From assembly GCA_021234155.1 (NCBI GenBank), contig JAJEKV010000038.1, positions 11,175,190-11,239,189 of the forward strand: a DNA stretch of 64,000 nt, in the 5' to 3' direction. Shown here one piece after another: positions 44,571 through 55,930 of this stretch. The position numbers and the translations under genes are program-made. The notes beneath the pieces are model-generated. The model did no database searches and was not told the DNA's origin. It saw only the letters and a program-made list of their open reading frames with translations. The DNA is from Isoetes taiwanensis (lineage: Eukaryota > Streptophyta > Lycopodiopsida > Isoetales > Isoetaceae). Position 1 is the first letter of the stretch. Every line of letters begins with the position of its first letter.

Positions 44571-45660
44571 AACAATCAGCTGCCAGAAGAAGTTTGGTCG
44601 AGAAGATCTGTAAGTCTCAAGCATTTAAAAGTTTTTGGTTGCTTTGCTTTTGCACTTGTTCTCAATCCGCTAAAACTTACTGTTAAATCGAAGGCCTTTA
44701 TGTCCATTAGCTACTGCACAATGCGAAAAGCCTATAGGTTGTTTGATCTGCATCAAAGAACTTTACTGATCACTGCTCATGCATCCTTCAATAAGTTTGA
44801 GTCTTGTTTTGCTGTCACAAATCCACCACCCTCATTTATCCTGATTGAAGAAGAAATTCCATTACACACCACTGTTTCAGCATTTGATCCATCTGTACCT
44901 TTGAATCGTGCTGAAGAGCCTCGACCACTAAGTCCCAGCCCTGAGTCTCCTGAATCTCCGCTCTTGAAATTCCATGTAGGCCTTCGGAGCTTCTGTATGG
45001 GCGTGAGAAGACTATGTGTTTCATATCTCTGAACAACGCATTGAGCCAACATCCTATGAACTAGCCATTCTTACACCTGAGAAGTCCCAATGGATGGAAG
45101 CTATGAAAAGGGAATATGAATCAATTATTGAAGCCAATACTTGGAGTATTGTTTCAAGGCCTGCAAATCACCCCATGGTTGGATCTAGGTGGGTTTTCAA
45201 GCTTAAATACAACTCTGCTGGAGAATATATCACGTTTCAAAGCTCGCTTTGTAGCCAAGGTTTTAGCCAAATTCCTGGAATTGACTTTGGCCAGATATAT
45301 GCCCCAGTAGCCAGAATGACTTCAATTCGAGTTAGTCTTGCTCATGCCATCAAAAATCATTTCCATATTCATCAATTAGATGTGACTAATTCCTTTCTAC
45401 ATTGGGACCTTGCTGAAACTGTTTATATTGAACAACTTGAAGGATTTGCCATTGAATCTACTCTAGACTCTGTTTGTACACTGCATAAAGCACTCTATGG
45501 TCTCAGACAAGCACCTCCTGCATGGTATGCTAAGCTCCATGAAACCTTAACTGATCTCTTGTTCCTTCCTAGTCATGCAGATCCCAGCATCTACATCTGT
45601 TGTGCACACCATTGTTCTCTTCAACATTTTGAGTTCACCATTGACCTACCCTTTTTAGTA
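44571..45660 (+). pseudogene. Ty1/copia integrase end and RT N-terminal half
   Basis: After a decayed linker, 45016-45660 reads EPTSYELAILTPEKSQWMEA, WSIVSRPANHPMVGSRWVFK, LDVTNSFLHWDLAETVYIEQ and ALYGLRQAPPAWYAKLHETL, the conserved first half of copia RT. It stops before the YVDD active site, which is what the minus-strand half at 39366-40555 contains. Sequence after 45640 is AT-rich and unrelated. Confidence 0.88.
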
Positions 45661-45683
45661 AATGACCAAAAAATAATTAAATA

Positions 45684-45898
45684 TCACTAGAAACATGTGC
45701 CCGGTGATGCCGGCCGTTAATCGTGATGTGTGGAATGGGTAAACACATAAGTGGAATGGAATTTAGTGGAGTGTTTAGACTTTGTCATATTTGTTACTTG
45801 TGCCTGGCGATGTCGTGCATAAGTTGTGGTGTGCGGAATGGGTAGATGCATAAGTGGAATGGAATGTAATAGAGTGTCTAGAGTTCATCATATTTGTG
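45684..45898. repeat. 103-bp tandem duplication with CACTA-like start
   Basis: GTGCCCGGTGATGCCGGCC at 45697 and GTGCCTGGCGATGTCGTGC at 45800 begin two diverged copies that share GGAATGGGTA, CATAAGTGGAATGGAAT and CATATTTGT. The block starts CACTAGAAACATGTGCC right at the copia breakpoint, which looks like a CACTA-type terminus, but no partner end is found. Confidence 0.55.
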
Positions 45899-48819
45899 GA
45901 CGCTTGTGAAATGAAGATGGAAGTAGTGTAGTAGAAGATTAGCCATTCGAATTTGTATATTTGTATAAGCATTGTATGTTTCGTGTATGGAACATGAGAC
46001 AAAACATGTGTGTAAGAATATTGTGTATACTTATATATGCATATGAGCGAAGGATGCAGTTGAGGGATGGTGTAAAATGTGGGTAAGTTGCATTGCACTA
46101 TAACAAAATATTTATTGCAAATTTGTTGCCTAGTGTATAAACTATTTACTTTTTTAGATGACAATCAATAGTGGTCTTGCCACAAGTTGAATGCTTGGAC
46201 ATTTACTTTTTGAGTTGAAGGCAGATAGTGATCATGTAAAGACTGATAGATAGTGGTCATGTAAAACTGATCAAAGCAGTAATAGTACATCCGCACTTGT
46301 AGCTAACTTTTATGAACTATTGAATATTGAATATGTACATGAATGACCTCCATATGAATGGTCTTTCCTATGTATATGAATAACAATATGAAAGGTCTCC
46401 CCATATGATCTACATAATATGTGCCCATTTAAACTACTTAGAAATCATATTTACAAACAAAATGTCTACATGAATGCCAACAATTTCAGCTTTATAAGCT
46501 AGATTGCATACTCAGAGTAAAAATCTACCCATAAGCAACTAATTGCAGTTAATAAAGGAACATGATCCATAGTATAAAACTGTCATAATCTAATAACTGG
46601 ATTCTTCTTCAAACCATCACAATAGGCTATAGGAAATTAGAATTACATGTTCATTCATTAACTTTACCAAATGCAGTGTCATGCGTCTTTACACAGAGAA
46701 CAACGTCTCTGAAGTTCAAAGGACCCTTTGGAAGCCACTACATACAGATAAAGTATCAATAACAACACAAACACAATGGATAATATAGACTACAAAAGAT
46801 CACGAGGATGGGGAATTTTACCTGCATAAACTGTCACGATAGATGCTCTCAACCTGCATAGCAAAGCAGAGATACAATATATCTTTCAAAAGTTAGCCAA
46901 TAACAATAGAGTGCAAGAGCTTCACATGCTAGTTCAAGAATAAAAATGTGAAATAATGAAATGCATCTTTTCTATTCAATTGTTATACTTTCCCATCATC
47001 AGCATGATATGTTGCAGAGGTAAGGGACGCTCACCTTAGACACGCACCCTTTGCAGCTAATAAGAAATCTCAAACATGGACAAACGACAAGCAAAGTTGA
47101 ACTGAATAGACGTTCCAAGGTTCTCACCCATATTAGATTCTAATAACCAGCAAAATACTGGAAGGAAGTAGAAGAGAAAAAGAGTGAAATAGATAGAATG
47201 AAAAGAAAATATTTCTATTTACCTAATACAAAAAAATGCAAATAAAGACCATATTAATATTGTGGTATATGCAGAGGACCAATGGCAGTTTCATTCATTT
47301 TTGTATTCACTAATATAAAATAAAAAACTGGAGATAAAGGCATTCTCATCTCATCTTCAAGGCATGAGGGTGTTATTAACGGTTGGAATATACACAGCAA
47401 TTGCTGGTATGGGAATGTGCATCATTAAACATGCTCCATCCACTTTCTATCATGAAAGCTTTCGATACAATCTTAATAGGATCTAAAGGCGCTTCTAAAT
47501 CAAGATCTTCTTTGCCCCATAAGATCTAAACCACAATAGTAGTTCATCCCACTTGTCGAATGTAGTATTGAGCTTTTCCATATTCAAATAGGTTTTAGAA
47601 CGCACAAACCATATGAAAATGTTTGTTTTCAAGTTAATAAATAAGATCTTGAACAAATATTTCTCAAGTGATTGTATATCAGACTCACTGGGTACAACTT
47701 AAAGTGCATTGCAAGCAAATATTTTCAAGGATTATCTTGATGATAGAACTCACCATCTCAAAGCTACATCAGCTTCAGATTTGCCCTATGAAATATCAAG
47801 CATGACTCGGTAGCGTTCCGCTGCAAAAAAAAGCAACAAATTACAGAGTTGTTTTCAAGCTTATGGCACAGTAAGCAAGCTTTTTATTATGTATATCCTC
47901 TATCCCAAGACCTCCTAATGCTCCACAAATAGAAACATATCAATAGGGAAACCATAAGCAATAATAAAGCTAAAAGACCCCAAAACCGCCCGGCCTAGAA
48001 TCAAGCACGCGACCAATGATTTGTTCCAATAAATAGATAGATAGTTCGTATTTATACATCTATTGGGACCACATTGACAAGCAATGCGGAGAATCTCATG
48101 ATGCCTACTTTACTACCATTGTTTCCGGGCCAACCCCTTAAATATTGTTTGTTGGCAGGCTGGACTGCACTTTGAACATCAACAAAACTCCAATGTTAAA
48201 AAGAATCTCATAAGTTTTTTTTCCTCTTTCCGATATAGCATAAGGCAACATGCTAGGATCTGTTTAAGCTTGCTATATTTTCGTTTTGTTCCTCTTATTA
48301 AATGTGTTTCACTGCAGATATTGTCTCCATTCCCTTGCAACTGACTCATTACACATCTCTTTGCAGTAAGTGCCTAGCAGAGGCACTCTAGATACATTAG
48401 AAAATATAAGAAAACCTACAAGCTTTAATAAAAAAATGATATGGCACCTGTTAGGCATCGCATAACATGATGGACCAGGACATTGCTTCATGTCAAGATA
48501 GAATGACAAAACAATTTTAGGCTGGCAGTAGCAACAATAAAGTCGGTTTCTTGATGCCGTAAATCAGAAGCATTTCTTATATTATGTCAATAATATGTTT
48601 GCCTGGAGTATGTTGCCCGAAGGTTGAAATAGGTCCATGTGATGCAAGTGTTGCTCACTCCACTCTTATGTATGTGCAATATTTAATGGTTATCTTTGAG
48701 CAAAATCCATGATCTACAAACCTAATGTGTAATAGAAAACATGCAATATTTCTGTCATATTGTTATATAGTATATTCCACAAATTGACTTATAAAAATAT
48801 AGGATGAATATCGACATAT
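45899..48819. other. Intergenic DNA, no gene
   Basis: AT-rich sequence with scattered splice-like signals on the minus strand (for example near 46820 and 47035) but no coding stretch I can support. If a gene is here it is outside my ability to read. Confidence 0.35.
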
Positions 48820-49030
48820 TTTTCTAGAAATAAAGCAATACAATAAAGCAATGTAAAAAGCAATACAGTAAAGCAAATAAAAGCAATGTAAAGCAATACA
48901 ATAATGCAAAATCCCTGCAAGCAATAAGAGAACTTAAGCATTTTACAGGCCGACAGCAAATATACATAAGAAAAACCATCTTGTATCTATCACCTAAGCA
49001 TTTGTTTAAAGCATTCCATTTGCAAAATAT
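48820..49030. repeat. TAAAGCAATACAA repeats and a diverged dispersed unit
   Basis: 48828-48905 is an imperfect array of AAAGCAATACAATAAAGCAA. The next 125 bp (CCTGCAAGCAATAAGAGAAC, ATTTTACAGGCCGACAGCAA) returns in diverged form at 52510-52620 (TCTGCAAGCAATAAAACAAC, ATTTTACAGGCCGGCAACAA). Confidence 0.65.
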
Positions 49031-49326
49031 GGTAGTAGATGTTGTGGTGAATTTGTCCCCTAATACGACCATTAAATAACTGCATTAGAGCCAATAAAAC
49101 AAAAAGCACCTACCAAATAGTAACAGTAAGGCAAATTTTCTGCAGGTAACCAGACCTGCACATTAGCAGACTAAAAGAAACATGCCATTATCCATAAAGA
49201 AGGTGCGTGAATGTTTTCCCTAAAGTAAAATACAGAGGGTGCAGTTTGTAAGTATATGCACCTTCTTCGTCAAATGCTTTATTGCTTTCTTAATCACCAA
49301 ATCATATCAACATGAGATAAATCAAT

Positions 49327-49465
49327 ATGTAGCATAATAACAGGGGGTTACTTTTTGTTTTTTATACGCTTTTTCACATGGTTTTTCTATGATTTCGTTG
49401 TTGTATTCATTGAGGTGTACTAAATAGTATTTCTAGAGTGCACCCTTTATGGGCCGTTAATTTTC
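49327..49465 (+). repeat. Dispersed repeat, copy c
   Basis: Starts ATGTAGCATAATAACAGGGG and ends AGTATTTCTAGAGTGCACCC plus TTAATTTTCGTTGG. It is the reverse complement arrangement of 16185-16319, and the match extends to AACGGCC near 49452, making this family at least 140 bp. Confidence 0.85.
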
Positions 49466-49519
49466 GTTGGCTAAAACAATCCGAGGGTTGTTGTCTTTCT
49501 CTGCATGTTTGTGCATGAA

Positions 49520-49692
49520 CACTGCGCATGTGTATGCATGTGCATGTGCACGTGCACGTGTGTGCATGTGCATGTGCATGTGCACGTGTGTGCATGTGCA
49601 TGTGCATGTGCACGTGTGTGCATGTGCATGTGCATGTGTATTCTGCTTGTGCATGTGCATGTGCATGTGCATGCGCATGTGCATGTGTACTT
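49520..49692. repeat. (TGCATG)n/(TGCACG)n microsatellite
   Basis: About 170 bp of GTGCATGTGCATGTGCACGT type sequence with a higher-order unit of about 30 bp ending ACGTGTGT repeated three times. All apparent ORFs here are His/Cys/Met low-complexity shadows. Confidence 0.97.
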
Positions 49693-51056
49693 GCCCTCTT
49701 GGATTCTTGTTGCCGGAGTGGATGTTTGCTGATGGAAGGTTATCACGAGATGGATTTTTTGCTCACATTTACAAAGGTATTTGTTTTTTTAATGTTTCTT
49801 CAGTTAATATAATGGTATTTTTTACAAGATATTGGTTTTCTGATTCTACAATGCAATGCTGCAAAACCCGCCTTTGTTTCCTTCACTTTGTCTGTTCTAA
49901 GATTTGTTGCAGATTCTAAAAGAGTTTAGAGTTTTAGGCCCTCTGTTTGCTTCCAACTTCTTGGATATTCCTGGCCTGCTGGATTATTCATAGTAAACAG
50001 CCTTTAGCTTCAATCAACAAATGGATTCTTGTGCACATAACAGGCGGATTATTCCATGCCGCTTTCTGAGTCGTGCAGATCAGTCAAACAGTGGCCATAT
50101 GGAGCATCCAAAATCATATGGATTGATAAACAATGGTTTCATTGTGAAAGAGAAATAGCTGTAGAAGAAGTAACACGTGGAATGCTAACAGAGCAAGCTT
50201 GCTTCAAAACCTCTATCCTTGATCTCGCTTCACTGACTGTTACAGGAAACCTACTCCACATCACCAAACTGGCCGATTCTCTTCACTTGTTAAACCAAAG
50301 CCAGGCAACCCGTGAGAAAGTGTCACTAAGTTCTTTATGAACCTCACCAATTGTTACTGCAGAGTAACGTTGATGTTGTTGTCTTTCATGCAATGGTTTG
50401 TGAATAAAACATTATTGTCAAGCATATCAATGTCTAAAGCTTTTATTTGATTCAATTTTATTTTGTTACTAAAGGTTTGTGAATAAAACATTATTGTAGA
50501 GCATATCAGTGTCAAAAGCTTTTATTGATTCAATTTTATTTCACTAGTAAAATTCTATTTTCTAAATTAATATCAATCTAACCAATTTCTTTCCTTTTAC
50601 GTTCATGCGGACTATAGAATCTCTCAATCCATCAATTCCACATGGCATTTCTTGATGCACGAAGTCAACATGATGTTGATCCAACATTCTTGTACTAGAG
50701 AATCCAATAAATGAAGATCAAGTTCAATTAGTCCCCGCCACCATCAACAAGAACCACCACCTGCGCATGGCGAAGACCCTATTGATGTGTTGTTATTATG
50801 GTTGGTTGGTTGGTTGGTTGGTTGGGTTTACGTGCGCAAGTAAATAGGCTAACTGCCCTCTGCAGACTGTTTGATAGGCAAATCAACGAAGATGTATATC
50901 GTATCTTAAGCCGCTATCTATTTTGAGTGCTTCAAAATTGCTATAATACTCTTGCTGTCTTCAATGGCTTAATAAATTTTTAAATAATATGCTTTTAAAG
51001 CGTATGTAATTAAGTTACATTATGCTATAATATTATAGTTACTCAGGCTTCATATT

Positions 51057-51059
<3 letters not shown>
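49693..51059. other. Intergenic DNA, no confident gene
   Basis: A plus-strand frame at 50056-50340 (94 codons) has no recognised motif. 50415-50560 contains a direct repeat (GTTTGTGAATAAAACATTAT twice, 70 bp apart). A (GGTT)n run lies at 50799-50826. Confidence 0.4.

Positions 51060-51087
<28 letters not shown>
51060..51087. repeat. Poly-T tract
   Basis: A 28-base run of T abuts the left end of the foldback element. It may be an insertion-site feature. Confidence 0.95.
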
Positions 51088-51762
51088 GTTATAATGCTAG
51101 ATATTACATATTACATATTGCTACATGTTTTGCATGTTTACATGCTTTTACATATGTTTGGTTTTTTTAGGGGCCGAAGGGCCCAAATTTTTTTTTAATA
51201 TAACCAACACATAACTACCATTAACATTAATTATCACAACCATTGGATCCAACACATTTAAATTAAAATCCCCCTTAAACCCCCTTTGGTTTGGGTGCAT
51301 ATTCACACGGGGGGTGACGTAGGGCAGCGAGAGCCCTTATAATTATATTTTGCACGTACAAAATCAACACCATATAGTATTTTGCTTCAAATCTTATAGT
51401 ATTTTGCAAATCTTGTTATACAGTATAGCAAATTTTGTACTTGCATACCCCACAAACGAGGAATTTTACGTACGGTGTAGATTAAAGAATAAGGGGTGAA
51501 TATGCCTATCCAACAGCTCTCGTTGCCTGGAGTCACCCCCCGTGTGAATATGCACCCAAACCAAAGGGGGTTTAAGGGGGATTTTAATTTAAATGTGTTG
51601 GATCCAATGGTTGTGATAATTAATGTTAATGGTAGTTATGTGTTGGTTATATTAAAAAAAAATTTGGGCCCTTCGGCCCCTAAAAAAACCAAACATATGT
51701 AAAAGCATGTAAACATGCAAAACATGTAGCAATATGTAATATGTAATATCTAGCATTATAAC
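51088..51762. mobile_element. Palindromic foldback element, complete (231-bp arms)
   Basis: 51088-51318 is an almost exact reverse complement of 51532-51762, leaving a 213-bp spacer. Landmarks in the arm: GTTATAATGCTAGATATTAC, GGGGCCGAAGGGCCC, CCTTAAACCCCCTTTGGTTT and CACACGGGGGGTGAC. The spacer holds ATACCCCACAAACGAGGA. Partial copies lie at 13842 and 56755. Its outermost bases repeat the dispersed-repeat terminus (GTTATAATGCTAGATAT). No protein is encoded. Confidence 0.9.
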
Positions 51763-53509
51763 AACCATCCTTACAGATGCCCACAAAACCTGTTCAAGAA
51801 AGTCCTGCAAGATCCTGTCAAGATTATAAATCGAGCTGTTTAGATGTTCAGTCATCACAATCATATCACTATCTACATATACGCAGAATAAGAAGATATT
51901 CAGTGCTGCTAGGTAAGCCAAAATCATTGCACCAATCGGGCTCTCATACTTAAATACTTTGCTTGTAGTCTAAGATGTTCCCAATGGTTCCAAGCAACAT
52001 AACAACATACATATTGATTTTGAATCCCATTGCTTCATCAAGGTATATGTTCAGCATGATACGACTCAGTCAGAAAATAACCTGATGTCAAATGGCAAGT
52101 GTTCTTTTATATCATTGTCTCAAAATTAGACAACAAAGAATATGTGCAAGTCTTTTCTTTGTCACAGCTCACTATTTCCCTTGCAATTTCATTAGTGGCT
52201 ACCATAGATCAAATCTAGATATCTGTACAGGCTTTGAGGTTCTTCTTTTTTTAAGTGTCCCCATTTTCTACAGTCTTTTGGCAACTTCGATATCAGTTTC
52301 CAACACCACCACAACAGATATGGAATTATCTTACGTTTCAGAAACTTGAATGCGTAGGTACTCAATAATTTCTCATTGAGTAGGATAAACTATGCAAAAT
52401 ACAATAGAGACACTTTTAAAACAAAGCCAAACAGAGGATAATAAAAAATCTAGTCACCTTTGTATTGTAGTCGTAATTGCAAAAGATGGTTGCATCCTAA
52501 TTGTGCAACATCTCTGCAAGCAATAAAACAACTTAAGAATTTTACAGGCCGGCAACAAATATATAAAGAAAAATGCTCTACTACCCATGCGTTTATTTGT
52601 TACATTACTTGCAAAGAGTTTTCGAAAGTATCGATTGAAGAAAGAAAACCTTCAACTTTAGCAGCAAGAATCGAGCTTGGATTTCGGTACTCACACGAAA
52701 CAAACAATTTCCTGTCCAACACACGAACCAACTCGAGAAATTATAACAGCCAAAGTCGTAGAGGCCACAATAAAAATCATCGTAGAAGACCAGAGAAAGA
52801 AAAAACTTGAGCTCCAAAATCGTAGAAGAGCAGGGAGTGAGATTGCATTGAGATGCGACAGCATTTAAAAGACCTCGGCCAGTTCAAAAACTTTGAAAGA
52901 CCTCCGCCAATTCAAAACCTCGCAACTCCCGATGAAAGCTGCCAGAGCGCGTCCCGCAAGGGGGAATGGAACGCCACATGCGGCGAACATGCGGCGTTCC
53001 AGTGGCACGGTTCCCAACCCCATCCCAAAATAAAAAAGAAGATAAGAAAAACACGTACATTTATGAAATATATAAAGTTAAAATAAAATATTTAAAAACC
53101 AGGAAATTCCTTGGAATTAGGTTCAATTTTAATAATAACAATAGATATAACTGAAATTACATAAAACTGCTTTCAATGAATCAAACTAAATGGTAAGTGT
53201 GTCCTTACTCAACTATGATTTCATGAGCCAGATTTGTGCTATATTTGGGCTAATGACTGCCATTTGAAAGATAATGTGTTCAGCTAGATTTATGCTGCTA
53301 TTTCTTATTGTTGTGAATTAAAGAAGCAAACACTAGTGCTCAAAACGCAAAATATAGCGATTTAATTATTTCCTTATATTCCTCCGCTCTTACCTTCTTA
53401 GATCTGTATATGTTGTAGGATTCTTCAGTATTGCAACGTTGTGCATTCACATACACAGCCCTCGTACAAATGCACGCAAAATTATAAGCAAGCAAAGGCA
53501 AAATGGGAG
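51763..53509. other. Intergenic DNA, no confident gene
   Basis: 52510-52620 is the diverged partner of 48905-49030. The plus-strand frame at 52460-52810 is Arg/Asn-rich and without motifs. I see no gene. Confidence 0.4.
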
Positions 53510-53511
53510 CT

Positions 53512-53535
53512 TAGCAAGCAAGCAAGCAAGCAAGT
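53512..53535. repeat. (AAGC)n microsatellite
   Basis: Six tandem AGCA units. A small simple repeat about 200 bp upstream of the duplicated laccase fragment. Confidence 0.9.
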
Positions 53536-53738
53536 TTGTGAGTTTAAAAGGCCACCATTGATTAGGTTCTACAGAGTGACATCTTTATTATTGTTAGACA
53601 ATGAAGCTCATATATTGCCAGTTAAATTGTTTGCGCTTTGATATGTAGATCTTTTCAACTTATTTAGATCATTGCATTACTATTATTCTGCATATTTCCT
53701 TATGACAACAACTGTAACTAGTTTCTTTGTGTTGCCAT

Positions 53739-54237
53739 AACAGAAAAGGCTACCATGGTTACAGAGATCCCTTTTGGAGCTAATGTTGAGTTGGTAATGC
53801 AAGGGACTGTAAATTTCCAAGCTCAGGGACATCCCTTCCACTTGCATGGAACTGACTTTTATGTGGTTGGTTATGGAGCTGGGAATTATAATTCCTCTTC
53901 TGATCCTGCCAAGTTTAACCTGATTGATCCTGCACGAAGAAATACTGCCATGTTGAAGAGTTCTGGATGGACTGCGCTGCGCTGGAGAGCTGAAAACCCA
54001 GGTATATGGTCTCATCTTCTGTTATGCCATAAGGCCTCTGTTATATGATAATGATAGTAGGATCTGATGATATTTCTCTGTTTGTTTCTGTTATGCAGGT
54101 GTTTGGATTTTGCATTGCCACTTTGAAGGACATGTGTCTTGGGGAATGGCCACCGTATTTATTGTTAAGAATGGAGCTAAACCTGGCCAGATTGTTCCTG
54201 CACCTCCTCCAGATCTTCCTACCTGCTAAAATATGTA
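53739..54237 (+). pseudogene. Duplicated laccase 3' end (partial exon 5, intron 5, exon 6)
   Basis: The same sequence as 36923-37421, keeping HPFHLHG, the GT-AG intron and HCHFEGHVSWGM to the stop. Exons 1-4 and most of exon 5 are missing, so two of the four copper-binding motifs are absent and no oxidase can be made. The left junction falls at AACAG, which happens to create an acceptor-like CCATAACAG. At the right the sequence leaves laccase flank after TAAAATAT and enters a dispersed repeat. Confidence 0.95.
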
Positions 54238-54355
54238 GCATAATAACAGGGGGTTTCTTTTGTATTTTTGTACACTTTTTTCAATGGTTTTTATATGATT
54301 TGGTGGCCGTATTACATGAGGTGTACTAATTGGTACATCTAGAGTGTGCCAGGTA
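54234..54355 (+). repeat. Dispersed repeat, copy d
   Basis: ATATGTAGCATAATAACAGG, then TTTTTATATGATTTGG and TCTAGAGTGTGCC, as in copy c. It begins exactly where the duplicated laccase sequence ends. Confidence 0.85.
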
Positions 54356-54559
54356 TTTGCATGCAACTTGTGCTAATTCTTTTTTGCCTTTCTTAATGGT
54401 CAAGATCAAAGGGCTTACAACAAAAGCCCTCTTTAAAAAAGACAAAATCGAAGGACTTACAATAAAAGCCCTTTTCAAAAATTAAAAAATAAAAATAGAA
54501 ATAAAAACAAAAACAAATAGAGAGAATCTATTGCATGCAATCATCGTGCACATGAATTC

Positions 54560-55930
54560 TAGGTCGTGCAGCCACAAGACTGGGGCAAGGAGCGGCCAAA
54601 GGGAAGGAAGCAGCTTGGCTTATCCGGGTTTGCGGATGGTTTGCAGATGGCTTATCCGGGTTTGCAGATTCAGAGGCCATCTCTAATCATGGGCACATAT
54701 CAGAAGCAGATAAACCTTTGATGGCAGAATTAGCTATTGTTGCAATGGAGGAGCGGCCAAAGGGAAGGAAGCAGCTTGGCTTATCCGGGTTTGCTGATGG
54801 TTTGCAGATGGCTTATCCGGGTTTGCAGATTCAGAGGCCATCTCTAATTATGGGCACATATCAGAAGCAGATAAACCTTTGATGGCAGAATTAGCTATTG
54901 TTGCAATGGAGGAGTTTTTTGCTGTTACACAGGCAGATGAATCCCTGTGGACTTCTCAAAGATCAAGAGACACAATGAATTATGATGAATACACAGCACA
55001 TTATTCTAGAGGCATGGGACCAAGGCATGTTGGACTAAAAACTGAAGCTACCGTACAACCGCCTAGCTATGATGAACATGGCTTCATTTGGTTGAAATTG
55101 TCATGGATCATGTGGGTAATATGTCCATATCATCTTTAATCTTATATCGATTCATTCGTCTTTGAGCTTTTGTTTGGTAGTATAGTATACCCACTAGAAT
55201 TATGTGCTTTTTGTGAGAACAAATGGACGTAAATGTTCACTTGTATAGTTTCAAAAGCACCGGCCCCTGCAAGTCCTATCAAATGGTACAACTTTCGGGC
55301 ATTTGGAACAACGACCGCAACCGGTGAGACTGAAGCTCTTTTAATATTACCGGCATTAAATGAGGTCTTTTGTAAGGTTTACGCCTATGTTAAGTATTGG
55401 TGTATTCTTTGCGGATGTATGCAGAGTGCAGATGCCTTCTCCCATTGTTCTCACTAGACAAGTCTATTCTTTGAGATATTGCAAGCAAAGACTCGAAGGA
55501 TTATGGGCCATTGTTGATGTGTCCCTCGATGGCTTGAGTGGAGAAACCCCTCTTCCGGTCACAAAATGCAGGAGGAGACCTTCCGGATTTCGGTTCAAGA
55601 GATGCCCAATGGCTATTCAAAGGTATCTCAAGCAATGTTGTGTTATAGATAGCAACCGGATCTCTTTTTCCCACCGTTAGTACCCAATTCTTTAATCCAA
55701 GTTATCGGGTTTTGCGGTGCAATTGTAAGTATGTCATGTTGGTGTTGCTTAGAACTCCTCCTTTTCCTTCTTCTCATGCTTTGACTTCTAAGTTTTCAAA
55801 ATTGGTTGGCAGGTAACCATAGTTGAACATACAGAGTATGAGGAACGCGAAGTCCACCCAATGTTCAGGCAAATGATAGCTGCTGGACTTGCATTCGGAG
55901 CACAAAGATGCACTCCTAGCGCTCTCAAAT
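54560..55930 (+). pseudogene. Class IV HD-Zip (GL2-type) START region, decayed exons
   Basis: The tandem unit and following sequence encode LMAELAIVAMEEFFAVTQAD, DEYTAHYSRGMGPRHVGLKT, then after an intron-like gap VYSLRYCKQRLEGLWAIVDV, PLPVTKCRRRPSGF, and after GTATCT...TTGGCAG, VHPMFRQMIAAGLAFGAQR. This is the START domain order of plant HD-Zip IV factors (E..MAELA..AMEE; RG.GP..LGLK.EA; VYFLRYCKQ; CRRRPSG; HP.FR.LV.SGLAFGA.RW), which control epidermal differentiation. Homeodomain and zipper are missing and the frame is broken, including a one-base loss at TTTCGGTTC. Other exons may lie outside what I can read. Confidence 0.8.
54589..54910 (+). repeat. 161-bp tandem duplication inside HD-Zip IV fragment
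   Basis: 54589-54749 and 54750-54910 differ at only two positions or so. The unit holds GGCTTATCCGGGTTTGC twice and ends at TTGCAATGGA, so the start of the START-domain exon is duplicated. Confidence 0.95.

Noticed and set aside
45899-48819. Possible spliced minus-strand gene
   Set aside because: Splice-like sites occur, but no coding stretch with a recognisable protein could be assembled from them.
49407-49919. Overlapping His/Cys/Met-rich ORFs on both strands
   Set aside because: All are shadows of the TGCATG/TGCACG microsatellite.
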